NCBI RefSeq assembly: GCF_003063315.1
Contig: NZ_NERV01000001.1
Location: 744,001-808,000 of the forward strand
Length of the DNA stretch: 64,000 nucleotides
Direction: 5' to 3'
Source: Limnohabitans sp. T6-5
GTDB lineage: Bacteria > Pseudomonadota > Gammaproteobacteria > Burkholderiales > Burkholderiaceae_C
The notes below the pieces were generated by a model. That model made no database searches and had not been told where the DNA came from. It was given only the letters and a program-made list of their open reading frames with translations. Made by a program: the position numbers and the translations under genes. Shown here piece by piece: positions 42,173 through 51,248 of the stretch; position 1 is the first letter of the stretch; each line of letters starts with the position of its first letter.

Positions 42173-42718
42173 TCAGGAGGTCGACTTTTTCAGCCCTGCC
42201 AACACGCCAAACGGGTTGGGGCGCTCTGCCGCCTGTTCAAACTCGGGGTCTACAGCGGACATGGGGACAAGCTCAGGACACACCTCATGCAAAGGCACGA
42301 GTGGCAAAGACAAAATCAGTTCATCTTCCACCAGGGCCAAGGCATCGAAGTCACGGCTGATCACCAGAATGTCTTCTTCTGCCTCGTCATCGAGCGCGGC
42401 AGCCGTGGCTTCATCGCTCACAAAACGGAATGACCGCTGGGCCTGCACGGTTTCGAGCACAGGCGACAGACAACGCTGGCATTGCATGGGCAACGCCACC
42501 GAAGCGTCCAATTCGAGCCAGATCTGGTCTGCGCCGCCGGATTGAGGCACTGATCGTCCCTCCAGCCGCCAGACCACAGGTCCTGCCTGCAGCGCACCAA
42601 GTACTTGCTCTTGCAACAAGCGGGGCATGGCTTGTAAAGCACCCAGCCCTTCCAGAGCGGCCCCATCGCGGGCAAACGCCACAACATCCAAGTGTTGGGG
42701 ATCAAACTTTTTTTCCAT
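42173..42718 (-). CDS. yceD: YceD family (DUF177) protein
   Basis: 181 residues. The DUF177 pattern is seen: CQRCLSPVLETVQAQRSFRFV in the middle, an acidic segment with EEDILVISRDFDALALVEDELI, and LSLPLVPLHEVCPE at the end. Found next to rpmF in most bacteria and linked to 23S rRNA accumulation in plants and E. coli. Divergent from the maf gene, with 25 bases between starts. Confidence 0.9.
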   Translation of the reverse strand: MEKKFDPQHLDVVAFARDGAALEGLGALQAMPRLLQEQVLGALQAGPVVWRLEGRSVPQSGGADQIWLELDASVALPMQCQRCLSPVLETVQAQRSFRFVSDEATAAALDDEAEEDILVISRDFDALALVEDELILSLPLVPLHEVCPELVPMSAVDPEFEQAAERPNPFGVLAGLKKSTS

Positions 42719-42743
42719 GCGTGCAGTGTAAGAGAATCACCCC

Positions 42744-43373
42744 ATGAGTATTTCCTCCAGCCCCCCTTCCTCCCCCACCAATGCCAGCCCCATCAGCCGC
42801 ACCGTGGTTCTGGGCTCCACATCGCGCTACCGCCGTGAACTCATGGAGCGCCTGCGCATTCCGTTCACCGTCGAAGCACCGGACGTGGATGAAACCCCCG
42901 CCGCAGAAGAGTCACCACGCAGCCTGGCCCTGAGACTGGCCTTGGCCAAAGCCAAGGCCGTGGCTCAAAAACATCCCGAATCGGTGGTGATTGGATCCGA
43001 TCAAGTCGCTGACCTGGCAGGTCACCCCCTGGGCAAGCCCGGTGAACATGCGCGTGCTGTGCAGCAATTGCGTCAAATGCGCGGTCAAACCGTGATTTTC
43101 CAGACCGCCTTGGCCGTGGTCTGCCTGGCCACAGGCTTTGAATCGGTCGATTTGGCCGCCGTCCGGGTGGTGTTTCGCGACCTGAGTGACGACGAAATCG
43201 AGTCTTACCTGCAGGCCGAAAAGCCCTACGACTGTGCAGGCAGCGCCAAAAGTGAGGGTCTGGGCATCACCCTGCTCGAATCCATTGACAACGACGACCC
43301 GACCGCCCTGGTCGGTCTACCACTGATACGCACGGCACGCATGCTGCGCCAGGCTGGAGTGAAACTGCTGTGA
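42744..43373 (+). CDS. Maf-like nucleotide pyrophosphatase, YceF subgroup
   Basis: 209 residues; house-cleaning hydrolase. The Maf signature STSRYRRELMERL near residue 30, APDVDETP, SPRSLALRLALAKA, and VIGSDQVADL with the catalytic Asp are present. YCAGSAKSEGLGI-like (here YDCAGSAKSEGLGITLLES) and DPTALVGLPLI match the YceF branch, which acts on 7-methyl-GTP in E. coli. About 20 extra residues precede the conserved start. Its end overlaps the next gene (GTGA). Confidence 0.92.
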   Translation: MSISSSPPSSPTNASPISRTVVLGSTSRYRRELMERLRIPFTVEAPDVDETPAAEESPRSLALRLALAKAKAVAQKHPESVVIGSDQVADLAGHPLGKPGEHARAVQQLRQMRGQTVIFQTALAVVCLATGFESVDLAAVRVVFRDLSDDEIESYLQAEKPYDCAGSAKSEGLGITLLESIDNDDPTALVGLPLIRTARMLRQAGVKLL

Positions 43374-44143
43374 CCGCCCCCCAAAACACCAAGGGCCGCT
43401 TGTTTCTGGTGCCCACGCCGCTGGATTTTGGCTGCGCAGAGCAAGCCCCCATCTCCGACGTTCTGCCCCTCGCCACATTGGCTGCGGCAGCGTGCCTGCG
43501 GCACTGGGTTTGCGAAAACGCCAAGACGACTCGGGCGTTTCTCAAACGCGTGGGCGAGTCACACCCGCTGATTGCCCCGTTGGCCGAACAGCAAATCACC
43601 GAATTACCGCGCCATGTGCACAAAAAGGGCGATCACCAATCCGGTTTTGACGCCAAACCTTTGCTGGCTGCCGCCCTGCAAGGGCACGACATCGGCTTGA
43701 TCAGCGAAGCGGGCATGCCTGCGGTGGCCGACCCGGGCAGCTCTGTGGTGCGCGCCGCGCACGATTTGGGCATGACGGTCGTGCCACTGGTCGGGCCTGT
43801 GTCTTTGCTGCTGGCCTTGGCGGCCAGCGGGCTCAACGGCCAAAACTTCGCCTTTGTGGGTTATCTGCCGCAAGACGCCAGCGAACGCGGGGCGAGGCTC
43901 AAACAACTGGAATCCTTGGCGTTTAAAACAGGCCAGACCCAGCTGTGGATTGAAACGCCCTACCGCAACGCCGCCATGCTCAATGGTTTGCTGCAAAGCC
44001 TCCAAGGCAACACCCGCTTGGCCATCGCCAGCGGACTGACCTTGCCGTCTGCACGTATTCAGAGCCACTCGGTAGCCCAATGGAAAAAGGGGCTGCAAGG
44101 CCCCGACGGACACACGCCAGCGGTTTACGCCATCGGGCCTTAA
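43370..44143 (+). CDS. RsmI-like SAM-dependent methyltransferase (tetrapyrrole methylase fold)
   Basis: 257 residues, starting with GTG that overlaps the maf stop. The fold is recognised by RLFLVPTPL at the N-terminus, GHDIGLISEAGMPAVADPGS (cofactor loop, comparable to DAGTPGISDPG of RsmI), VPLVGPVSLLLALAASGL, FAFVGYLPQ, and WIETPYRNAAM. It diverges from true RsmI (16S C1402 2'-O-methylase), so it is a paralogue with unknown substrate. Followed by repeats and a convergent gene. Confidence 0.82.
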   Translation: MTAPQNTKGRLFLVPTPLDFGCAEQAPISDVLPLATLAAAACLRHWVCENAKTTRAFLKRVGESHPLIAPLAEQQITELPRHVHKKGDHQSGFDAKPLLAAALQGHDIGLISEAGMPAVADPGSSVVRAAHDLGMTVVPLVGPVSLLLALAASGLNGQNFAFVGYLPQDASERGARLKQLESLAFKTGQTQLWIETPYRNAAMLNGLLQSLQGNTRLAIASGLTLPSARIQSHSVAQWKKGLQGPDGHTPAVYAIGP

Positions 44144-44151
44144 GCCACCCA

Positions 44152-44327
44152 GGCCACGCGCTGATGAACATCGCCCAGCAGCGCTCATGGCCGGGATCGT
44201 GCATCCAAGATGTCAGACTCGACGAGTGCCGACCTACAGGGCCACGCGCTGATGAACATCGCCCAGCAGCGTTCATGGCCGGGATCGTGCATCCAAGATG
44301 TCAGACTCGACGAGTGCCGACCTACAG
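44152..44327. repeat. 88-bp tandem duplication containing palindrome A
   Basis: Two consecutive 88-base copies (44152-44239 and 44240-44327) differ at one base (GCGCTCAT vs GCGTTCAT). Each copy ends in a palindrome of the A type, so the duplication unit includes one REP-like hairpin. It begins eight bases after the methylase stop; short ORFs crossing it are artefacts of the repeat. Confidence 0.9.
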
Positions 44328-44368
44328 GGACAGGCCTTTTGTACGTCGGTGGTCGCCCCCTCCGACGT
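44211..44368. repeat. REP-like paired palindromes, locus 2 (A-A-B)
   Basis: Two copies of palindrome A (44211-44237 and 44299-44325, GTCAGACTC..GAGTGCCGACC) followed by a diverged palindrome B (44341-44368, CGTCGGTGGTC..CTCCGACG). Same order and spacing style as at 22.8 kb. Located between the convergent methylase and sppA genes. Confidence 0.7.
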
Positions 44369-44376
44369 TGCAAATC

Positions 44377-45387
44377 TCAGCGCAAATTGGCCCCCAAGCG
44401 CAGAGCATGGACTGCGCCCTCACCCAAGGCGGCGCCAAAGCGCTTGGCCAGCCGCTCGGCCACGTTTTCGTGGCGGGTGTAATCCACCACTTCTGGCGCC
44501 TTGACCACATCGCGGGCTACTCCATCAAGGCTGCCCAGACTGTCGGCCAATCCCATGTCCACGGCTTGCTGACCACTCCAGAACAAACCGCTGAACATTT
44601 CAGGGGTTTCCTTGAGGCGGTCGCCGCGTCCTTTTCTGACCACGTTGATGAACTGGGCATGAATCTGATCCAGCATGGCCTGAGCGTGTTTGCGTTGCGC
44701 ATCGGTTTGGGGGCTGAATGGATCGAGAAAGCCCTTATTCACGCCAGCGGTCATCAAGCGCCGCTCAATGCCCAGCTTGTCCATGAGTCCGGTAAACCCA
44801 AAACCATCCATCAGCACACCAATACTGCCCACGATGCTGGCTTTGTCCACATAAATCTTGTCCGCCGCTGCCGCGATGTAATAAGCCGCCGAAGCACAAG
44901 ACTCTTCAACCACCGCATAGATGGGCTTTTTATGCAGCGCCTTGAGGCGGTGAATTTCGTCGTTGATCAAGCCCGCCTGAACAGGACTGCCGCCCGGCGA
45001 ATTGATCAACAGCACCAAAGCCTGCGAGCCGGAGTCTTCCAGCGCATTGCGCATGGCTGTCATGACGTTTTCAGCACTGCCCTCACCTTCCGAGCCTATT
45101 TCGCCACGGATGGAAACCATCGCCGTATGCGGCAAGCTGGGGTTGCTGGTGGGCGTGTTGTAACTGAAGGCCACCCAAAAGACCACCGCCAACAGCACCA
45201 ACCAAGCCAGTCGCAAACCGACTTTCCAGCGCCGAGCTATTTGCTGCTCACGCAGTGTGGCAAACGCCAATTGCTCCAGCAATTTGCGCTCCCATCCAGG
45301 TGCAGATGTCGCCTCAGTAGCTGCAACTGAAGAAGCAGCAGGTTCAGCCGCAGCAGTTGGGGACACATTGTCCAAAGGGTCTTGCAT
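44377..45387 (-). CDS. S49 family signal peptide peptidase SppA (short form)
   Basis: 336 residues. One N-terminal transmembrane helix (VGLRLAWLVLLAVVFWVAF, about residues 57-75) anchors a periplasmic serine protease domain: INSPGGSPVQAG, the catalytic Ser in EESCASAAYYIAAAAD, and KASIVGSIGVLMDGFG. Single-domain 36-kDa type, half the length of E. coli SppA. It degrades released signal peptides and membrane protein fragments. The start MQDPLDN lies two bases past the stop of the Rieske gene. Confidence 0.92.
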   Translation of the reverse strand: MQDPLDNVSPTAAAEPAASSVAATEATSAPGWERKLLEQLAFATLREQQIARRWKVGLRLAWLVLLAVVFWVAFSYNTPTSNPSLPHTAMVSIRGEIGSEGEGSAENVMTAMRNALEDSGSQALVLLINSPGGSPVQAGLINDEIHRLKALHKKPIYAVVEESCASAAYYIAAAADKIYVDKASIVGSIGVLMDGFGFTGLMDKLGIERRLMTAGVNKGFLDPFSPQTDAQRKHAQAMLDQIHAQFINVVRKGRGDRLKETPEMFSGLFWSGQQAVDMGLADSLGSLDGVARDVVKAPEVVDYTRHENVAERLAKRFGAALGEGAVHALRLGANLR

Positions 45388-45389
45388 GG

Positions 45390-45755
45390 TCAAAATTCAA
45401 GGGGTTTCAAGTTGTAGGCAGTATGCCAGTGAACCACCCCGTCCCGTTCTGAAAGGTCAATTTTCACCAGGCCTCCACGGCATGGGCCGCCGGAACAAGC
45501 ACCGGTATCAGGCTGGTAAGTGGCGCCATGCGTCGCGCACATCAACCAGCGGCCAGTGTTATCAAAGAAACGATCGGGTTGGTAGTCCATCTCCATGGCC
45601 ACATGCGTACAGCGGTTCAGATAAGCATGCACCTGTCCCTGATACCGAATGGCGAATGCGCGACAAGTCTGTCCGGCATACACGATGTCAAAAGGGACCG
45701 CCCGACCGCCATGGATCAAATCCTTGCTGTTGCACAAAGGGATCATCGGCTCCAT
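45390..45755 (-). CDS. Rieske [2Fe-2S] domain protein
   Basis: 121 residues, a stand-alone ferredoxin-like Rieske domain. Cluster ligands fit the family: NRCTHVAMEMDY and, 20 residues on, MCATHGATYQPDTG (Cys-x-His and Cys-x2-His). An additional GACSGGPCRGG lies near the end, where the family commonly has G-x-C-x-G-P. Soluble; likely an electron carrier of unknown partner. It lies 14 bases after the HAD gene and just before sppA in one operon. Confidence 0.9.
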   Translation of the reverse strand: MEPMIPLCNSKDLIHGGRAVPFDIVYAGQTCRAFAIRYQGQVHAYLNRCTHVAMEMDYQPDRFFDNTGRWLMCATHGATYQPDTGACSGGPCRGGLVKIDLSERDGVVHWHTAYNLKPLEF

Positions 45756-45769
45756 AGACGTTTCCTTGT

Positions 45770-46438
45770 TCAGGCGTGTTGCAGCAGCCAGTCATGCAAA
45801 TCACGCACACTGTGCGCCACATGGCGAGGCTTCAAGGCATGAAAGGCATCGGGTTCATGCGCCCCATAGCTCACCCCCACACTGGCGCAACCGGCGTTCA
45901 GAGCCATTTGCAGGTCGTGCGTGGTGTCGCCAATCATCAAGGTGCGCTCTGGTTCCACGCCAAACTCGCGCATCAACTCATGCAGCATCAAGGGGCTGGG
46001 CTTGCCCGCCGTCTCATCGGCCGTGCGCGAGCCGTCAAACACATGGCGCAGCTCCACCGCCTGCAAGGCTTCATTGAGGCCGTGACGGCTTTTGCCTGTG
46101 GCCACCGTGAGCCAGTGGTGGCGTGATTTCAAGTCGGCCAGCAAAGGCAGCACCCCTTCAAACAGGCTGATGTCATTTTGATGTGCCAGGTAATGGTGGC
46201 GGTAGCGCTCACCCAAGGCCGGGTATTTGTCTTTGGGCACATCAGGCGCGGCATGGGCCAGTGCTTGCATCAATGCCATGCCAATCACATAGGAGGCAGC
46301 TTCACGACTGGGCTGCGCCCCGCCCACATCGACCACCGCCCGCTGGATGCAGGTCGTGATGATGGCGGTGGAGTCAAACAAGGTGCCGTCCCAATCAAAT
46401 GCGATCAGGTCAAACTGGCGAGGCCGAAAATCATTCAT
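45770..46438 (-). CDS. HAD-superfamily phosphatase (Gph/YieH-like)
   Basis: 222 residues. HAD motif I AFDWDGTLFDS (nucleophile and acid/base Asp), motif II VATGKSRHG, motif III Lys in AGKPSP, motif IV MIGDTTHDLQMA. The helical cap after motif I indicates subclass IA, as in phosphoglycolate phosphatase. It probably dephosphorylates a small metabolite; the substrate cannot be told. The start MNDFRPRQ overlaps the rluC stop; an ATG four codons upstream is possible. Confidence 0.9.
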   Translation of the reverse strand: MNDFRPRQFDLIAFDWDGTLFDSTAIITTCIQRAVVDVGGAQPSREAASYVIGMALMQALAHAAPDVPKDKYPALGERYRHHYLAHQNDISLFEGVLPLLADLKSRHHWLTVATGKSRHGLNEALQAVELRHVFDGSRTADETAGKPSPLMLHELMREFGVEPERTLMIGDTTHDLQMALNAGCASVGVSYGAHEPDAFHALKPRHVAHSVRDLHDWLLQHA

Positions 46439-47423
46439 GGGGGATGGCATGTGAAATGTAGTCTTTCAATTCAGGCGGCAAATCGGCTTGCAGGGCCACG
46501 CGCTCGTCGGTCACCGGGTGCTTGAACTGCAAGCGCCAAGCGTGCAAAAACATGCGTTTGAGCGCAGGTTGGCTGCCTGGTTTTTGAATTTGGCGATTCC
46601 AGTCGAAATCACCATATTTATCATCCCCGGCAATCGGGTGCCCTTGCGACGACAGGTGCACCCGAATCTGGTGGGTGCGCCCGGTCTTGATCGTCACCTC
46701 CAGCAGCGTAGCCCCTGGCAAACGCTGAGACACCTTGACCAAGGTGATGGAACGCATGCCATCCGGGTCTTCGGCTGTAGTCACCCGCACGCGCCGCTCG
46801 CCATCGGGCAGCAAAAATTTGTGCAAGGGCTGGTCAATCACCTTGAGTTTGGCGGGCCAATCGCCTTTGACCAAGGCCAGATAGGTCTTGCCGGTTTCAC
46901 GCTCGCGGAACTGGTCTTGCAGGTTTTTCAAGGCGCTGCGCTTTTTGGCCACCAGCAAAATACCGCTGGTGTCACGGTCCAGGCGGTGCACCAACTCCAG
47001 CAACTTGGCTTGCGGCCTGGCCTGGCGCAATTGCTCGATGACCCCAAAGCTCACACCCGAGCCACCGTGCACCGCCACACCGGCAGGCTTGTCGATGGCC
47101 ATCAGGCTGTCGTCTTCAAAAAGGACCGGGAATTCACGGCCTGGCGCCGGGCGTGCGGCCTTTTCAGCGACTTTTTCAGAAATTCGCACAGGTGGCAAAC
47201 GCACTTCATCGCCCGTTTCGACCCGGGTTTCTGCACTGGCACGACCTTTGTTGATGCGCACTTCGCCGCTGCGGATGATGCGATAGACGTGTGTTTTGGG
47301 CACCCCTTTGAGGTGGCGCATCAGAAAATTGTCCAGTCGTTGGCCGGCAGATTCGTCATCCACCAACAACCATTTGACAGCAGGTGCCGTGGCCGCAGTT
47401 TGGCCCCCTATAATGTGATTCAC
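46431..47423 (-). CDS. rluC: 23S rRNA pseudouridine synthase RluC
   Basis: 330 residues. N-terminal S4 RNA-binding domain (AGQRLDNFLMRHLKGVPK then SGEVRINKGR), then the RluA-family catalytic domain with the catalytic Asp in VHRLDRDTSGILLVAKK and KTGRTHQIRVHL near the end. E. coli RluC modifies U955, U2504 and U2580. It starts with GTG; a perfect TATAAT of the opposite strand (possible rne promoter) lies inside the first codons. Divergent from rne, as in E. coli. Confidence 0.94.
   Translation of the reverse strand: MNHIIGGQTAATAPAVKWLLVDDESAGQRLDNFLMRHLKGVPKTHVYRIIRSGEVRINKGRASAETRVETGDEVRLPPVRISEKVAEKAARPAPGREFPVLFEDDSLMAIDKPAGVAVHGGSGVSFGVIEQLRQARPQAKLLELVHRLDRDTSGILLVAKKRSALKNLQDQFRERETGKTYLALVKGDWPAKLKVIDQPLHKFLLPDGERRVRVTTAEDPDGMRSITLVKVSQRLPGATLLEVTIKTGRTHQIRVHLSSQGHPIAGDDKYGDFDWNRQIQKPGSQPALKRMFLHAWRLQFKHPVTDERVALQADLPPELKDYISHAIPHE
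47409..47414 (+). promoter_or_regulatory. Possible rne -10 element
   Basis: A perfect TATAAT on the plus strand, within the start of rluC. TTGACA occurs upstream but at 29 bases, too far for a normal spacer. If used, the rne 5' leader would be about 585 nt, comparable in kind to the long autoregulatory rne leader of enterics. Confidence 0.35.
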
Positions 47424-48006
47424 TGGCTATTGGCGGTAAGTGGTTGATTCAAATGGAAATGAATTCCTGAAGACAGGAGTTTAGTCCACCACCACCACGC
47501 CAAACCAGACGGTCGATGCCACCCCCGGCACGAACTTGCAGACTGAAGGCCAACGCCAACAGTGGCAAACCACCCCGGAGGTCAGGCCGACGCCCAGAAA
47601 CCCAGATACGGAATACCCCAAGTCCAGCAGCTTTGAAGAGCTGTTGGGCGGATCAAAGCGAGATGGTTGTGTTGTTCGGAACTTTGCTGATATGGATGGA
47701 GTGGCTCACGAAGCCCGGCTCTGTCGTCACGCCTTGTGCCCGGCAGTTTGTCTTGGACACCGGGGGGAGCCCCCGGAAGTGGATGAATCTCTGCACACCT
47801 TTGAACTCGCCCCATCCACGCGCCACGATCCCCATTCCTGTGCTCACGCGCAGCTGAATGGTCGATCATCTTCGGCAATTCCTTTCGTTTCAGGCGTCAG
47901 CTCCGGCAACGGGGACCCCTTGAGGGTCAGAACGTAAACCGGTCGTGCGCGCGCAATCAGAAAAACTGCGCCGCCCGGCCGACACTGATTAAAGAAGGAA
48001 CGCATC
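47424..48006 (+). other. Long rne 5' leader region, no gene
   Basis: 583 bases between divergent rluC and rne without a credible protein. Frames of about 100 codons exist on both strands but show no family features or good start sites. A GC-rich hairpin CCGGGGG/CCCCCGG lies near 47760-47777. In enterobacteria the rne leader folds and mediates cleavage by RNase E itself; a similar role here is inferred from position only. The rne ribosome site AAGAAGGAA ends the region. Confidence 0.5.
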
Positions 48007-51000
48007 ATGAAACGGATGCTGATCAACGCCACGCAAGCTGAAGAGCGCCGCTTGGCCATCGTCGACGGACAAAAACTCCTCGACTACGAAATCGAAATCG
48101 AAGGGCGCGAACAGCGCAAGGGCAACATCTACAAAGCCATCGTCACCCGCGTTGAGCCCTCGCTCGAAGCCTGCTTTGTGGACTACGGCGAAGACCGCCA
48201 CGGCTTTTTGCCCTTCAAGGAAATCTCGCGCCAATATTTTGCTGAAGGCGTGTCCGTCAGCCAGGCACGCATCCAGGACGTCATCAAAGAAGGCCAGTCC
48301 CTCCTGGTGCAGGTCGAAAAAGAAGAGCGCGGCAACAAAGGCGCAGCGCTGACCACCTTCGTCAGCCTTGCGGGCCGTTATGTGGTGCTCATGCCCAACA
48401 ACCCCCGTGGCGGTGGCGTCAGCCGCCGCATCGAGGGCGACGACCGCGCCGAACTCAAAGAGGCGATGGACCAGCTGGAGTACCCCAAGGGCATGTCCAT
48501 CATCGCCCGCACCGCAGGCATTGGCCGCTCCGCGCCTGAGCTGCAGTGGGACCTGAACTACCTGCTCAAACTCTGGACCGCCATTGACGGCGCCGCCCAG
48601 GGCAAAGGCGCTTTCTTGATTTACCAGGAATCCTCGCTCGTCATTCGCGCGATTCGTGACTATTTCAACAACGACATCGGCGACATCCTGATCGACACCG
48701 ACGACATCTACGACCAGGCTCAGCAGTTCATGAGCCACGTGATGCCCGAGTTCGCCAACCGCGTGAAGCGCTACCGCGACGACGCACCGCTGTTCAGCCG
48801 CTTCCAGATCGAGCACCAGATTGAATCGGCCTACGCCCGCACCGTGCAACTGCCGTCTGGCGGCGCCATCGTGATCGACCACACCGAAGCCTTGGTGTCG
48901 GTGGACGTGAACTCGGCCCGCGCCATCAAGGGTGGCGACATCGAAGAAACCGCGACCCGCACCAACCTGGAAGCCGCTGACGAAGTGGCCCGCCAGATGC
49001 GCCTGCGCGATCTGGGTGGCCTGATCGTGATCGACTTCATCGACATGGACGAGTCGAAAAACCGCCGCGATGTGGAAAACCGCCTGCGCGACGCGCTGCG
49101 CCAGGACCGTGCCCGCGTGCAATTTGGCACCATCAGCAAATTCGGCCTCATGGAAATGAGCCGCCAGCGCTTGAAGCCTGCCCTGTCCGAAGGTGCGTCC
49201 ATCCCCTGCCCACGTTGCGGCGGCGCTGGCCACATCCGCGACACCGAAAGCTCGGCACTGCAAATCCTGCGCATCATCCAGGAAGAGTCCATGAAGGACA
49301 ACAGCGCCGCTGTGCACGCCCAAGTGCCGGTGGAAGTGGCGTCTTTCCTGCTCAACGAAAAGCGCTCCGAGATCGCCAAGATCGAACTGCAGCAACGCAT
49401 CAACGTGCTGCTGGTGCCCAACAAGTCGCTGGAAACCCCGCACTACAAGCTGGAACGCTTGAAGCACGACGACCCACGTCTGGACCGCATCGAAGCCAGC
49501 TACAAGATGGCCGAAGAGATCGAAGACGCCACCACCGTGACGCGCCGTTCGCAAGAGCCCACCAACAAGCAGACCCCGGTCATCAAGGGCGTGCTGCCCG
49601 ACGCACCCGCGCCTGTGGCACCGGTCAAAGTCGAAGCACCTTCCCCTGTGGCCAAGCCAGCCGCCAAAGCCGCGCCTGTGGTGGCTGCACCAGCCGCCAG
49701 CGCCACTAGCTCGGGTGGCTTCTTTGGATGGATCAAGGGCCTGTTCGGTGGCGCCAGCGCCGCCACGCCTGCCGTGCAGGACAAGAAAGAAGAGAAAGCC
49801 CGCGAAGGCCGTCGTGACGGTGAGCGCCGTGATGGCGGCCGCGAAGGGGGTCGAGATGGCCGCCGTGGTGGCCGCCGTGGCGAAGGCCGCAACGAAGGGG
49901 CACCCGGCGAAAACCGCGCACCCCGTGAAATTGGCCGCCGAGGCGACAGCCGAAGCGAAGGCCGCAACGAACTGCGTGATGGTGAAGCACGTCCCGCACG
50001 CGGTGAGCGTGCTGAGCGTGGCGAACGCGCCGAGCGCCCTGCCGCAGACCGCGCACCCCGTGAAGGCCGCCGCAATGAGCGTGGCGACAACCGCCAGGAC
50101 GCCCGCAGCGAAGCACCCGCCGAGCTGAGCGCTGAAGGCAGCGACAACCGCACAGAACGCGCCCCACGCGCTGAACGCGGTGAAGGTCAAGGTCGCCGTG
50201 AACGCGGTGAGCGTGGCGAAGGCCGCCGTGAACGTGGCGAGCGTGGTGAACGCCGCAACGACGAACGCGCACCCAGCGAACTCAACCTGAACAACGAGTC
50301 CACCCCTGTGGCCGAAGGCCAGGATGCCCCAACCCAAGCCGAAGCCGGTACAGGGTTTGAGAACAACGGTGAACGCCGCGAACGCCGCTCACGTGACCGC
50401 TACGGCCGCGATCGCCGTGAACGCGCTGGCGAACCTCGTCAAGAGCGTCCAGACAATGGTGCTGAAGCAGCCCCCCAAGGCGAGTTCGATGCAGCGCCAG
50501 CCACTCAAGCCCACAGCGAAGATCGACCAGCAGGACGCTCTTACTTTGAGCAGCGTGCGCAGCAAGCGTCTGCACCCGTGGCTCAGGGCCAGGTTGCGGC
50601 TGAAACACCTGTGCAAACGATGGCTGCGCCTGCTCCAGCAGCTGAACTTGCCGTGGTGGCACCAGCCCAAGTGACAACACCTGTCACAGCATCAGCGGCA
50701 GCACCCGTCCCAGCTCCCGCCGCGGCATCTGTTGCTGTGGCTGTGGCCGCACCGGCCGCCCCCCCAGCAGGTTTGCCCACCGTCACCGACTACAAGCTGC
50801 CCATCGACAGCCTGCAGCAAGTGGCTCAAGGCTCCGGTCTGGTCTGGGTGAACTCGGATGCAGCCAAGATAGCGGCCGTGCAAGCGGCGATTGCTGCTGA
50901 ACCCCAGCCCGTGCGTGTGCCGCGTGAGCGACCACCGGCCGTGGTGGTGAACGAAGGCCCCCTGGTTCTCGTGGAAACACGCAAAGACCTGAAAGACCTG

Positions 51001-51015
51001 AACGTGCCGTTCTGA
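48007..51015 (+). CDS. rne: Ribonuclease E
   Basis: 1002 residues. S1 RNA-binding domain at about 38-120, RNase H-like and DNase I-like catalytic part with the Mg-binding Asp in [10 protein letters not shown] and [11 protein letters not shown], and the zinc-link Cys pair in CPRCGG near residue 400. A probable membrane-targeting amphipathic helix [13 protein letters not shown] is near 570-584. A long disordered tail follows, rich in Arg/Glu/Gly repeats (about 595-830) and Pro/Ala (about 850-935), and a conserved end at [14 protein letters not shown]. Main enzyme of mRNA decay and rRNA processing; the tail would scaffold a degradosome. Confidence 0.96.
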   Translation: MKRMLINATQAEERRLAIVDGQKLLDYEIEIEGREQRKGNIYKAIVTRVEPSLEACFVDYGEDRHGFLPFKEISRQYFAEGVSVSQARIQDVIKEGQSLLVQVEKEERGNKGAALTTFVSLAGRYVVLMPNNPRGGGVSRRIEGDDRAELKEAMDQLEYPKGMSIIARTAGIGRSAPELQWDLNYLLKLWTAIDGAAQGKGAFLIYQESSLVIRAIRDYFNNDIGDILIDTDDIYDQAQQFMSHVMPEFANRVKRYRDDAPLFSRFQIEHQIESAYARTVQLPSGGAIVIDHTEALVSVDVNSARAIKGGDIEETATRTNLEAADEVARQMRLRDLGGLIVIDFIDMDESKNRRDVENRLRDALRQDRARVQFGTISKFGLMEMSRQRLKPALSEGASIPCPRCGGAGHIRDTESSALQILRIIQEESMKDNSAAVHAQVPVEVASFLLNEKRSEIAKIELQQRINVLLVPNKSLETPHYKLERLKHDDPRLDRIEASYKMAEEIEDATTVTRRSQEPTNKQTPVIKGVLPDAPAPVAPVKVEAPSPVAKPAAKAAPVVAAPAASATSSGGFFGWIKGLFGGASAATPAVQDKKEEKAREGRRDGERRDGGREGGRDGRRGGRRGEGRNEGAPGENRAPREIGRRGDSRSEGRNELRDGEARPARGERAERGERAERPAADRAPREGRRNERGDNRQDARSEAPAELSAEGSDNRTERAPRAERGEGQGRRERGERGEGRRERGERGERRNDERAPSELNLNNESTPVAEGQDAPTQAEAGTGFENNGERRERRSRDRYGRDRRERAGEPRQERPDNGAEAAPQGEFDAAPATQAHSEDRPAGRSYFEQRAQQASAPVAQGQVAAETPVQTMAAPAPAAELAVVAPAQVTTPVTASAAAPVPAPAAASVAVAVAAPAAPPAGLPTVTDYKLPIDSLQQVAQGSGLVWVNSDAAKIAAVQAAIAAEPQPVRVPRERPPAVVVNEGPLVLVETRKDLKDLNVPF

Positions 51016-51050
51016 GGAATGCGCTGACACCCGTCAGCCTTTTCATGCCA

Positions 51051-51078
51051 AGCCGGACCTGCGAGTCCGGCTTTTTTT
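51051..51078 (+). terminator. Rho-independent terminator of rne
   Basis: AGCCGGA / TCCGGCT stem with an eight-base loop followed by seven T residues, 36 bases after the rne stop. Confidence 0.9.
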
Positions 51079-51248
51079 ATGCGCGCAAGCAAGGCGAGCC
51101 AACGCGCCCTCACCTCACGTCAGAGTATCCGGCCACCGCCCTGCGGGCCGACTGCGTTTCATGGGTTGGGGCTGTGGTCGGAGAGCCTGACAGGGGACCT
51201 GGGCCATGCCCGCAAAGCCTTCAGCCAACGCAGAAGGGGCGGGCGCGG

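Noticed and set aside
44080-45330. A 416-codon plus-strand frame across the 88-bp repeats and opposite sppA
   Set aside because: It begins inside the methylase gene, runs through duplicated non-coding repeat and then antisense to sppA; repeated peptide segments simply mirror the DNA duplication.
47516-47857. A 113-codon frame in the rne leader
   Set aside because: No SD, no recognisable motif, unusual composition; better explained as untranslated leader.
47989-50337. A 782-codon open frame on the minus strand opposite rne
   Set aside because: Low-complexity antisense of the arginine-rich RNase E gene; no motifs, and the plus-strand protein is certain.
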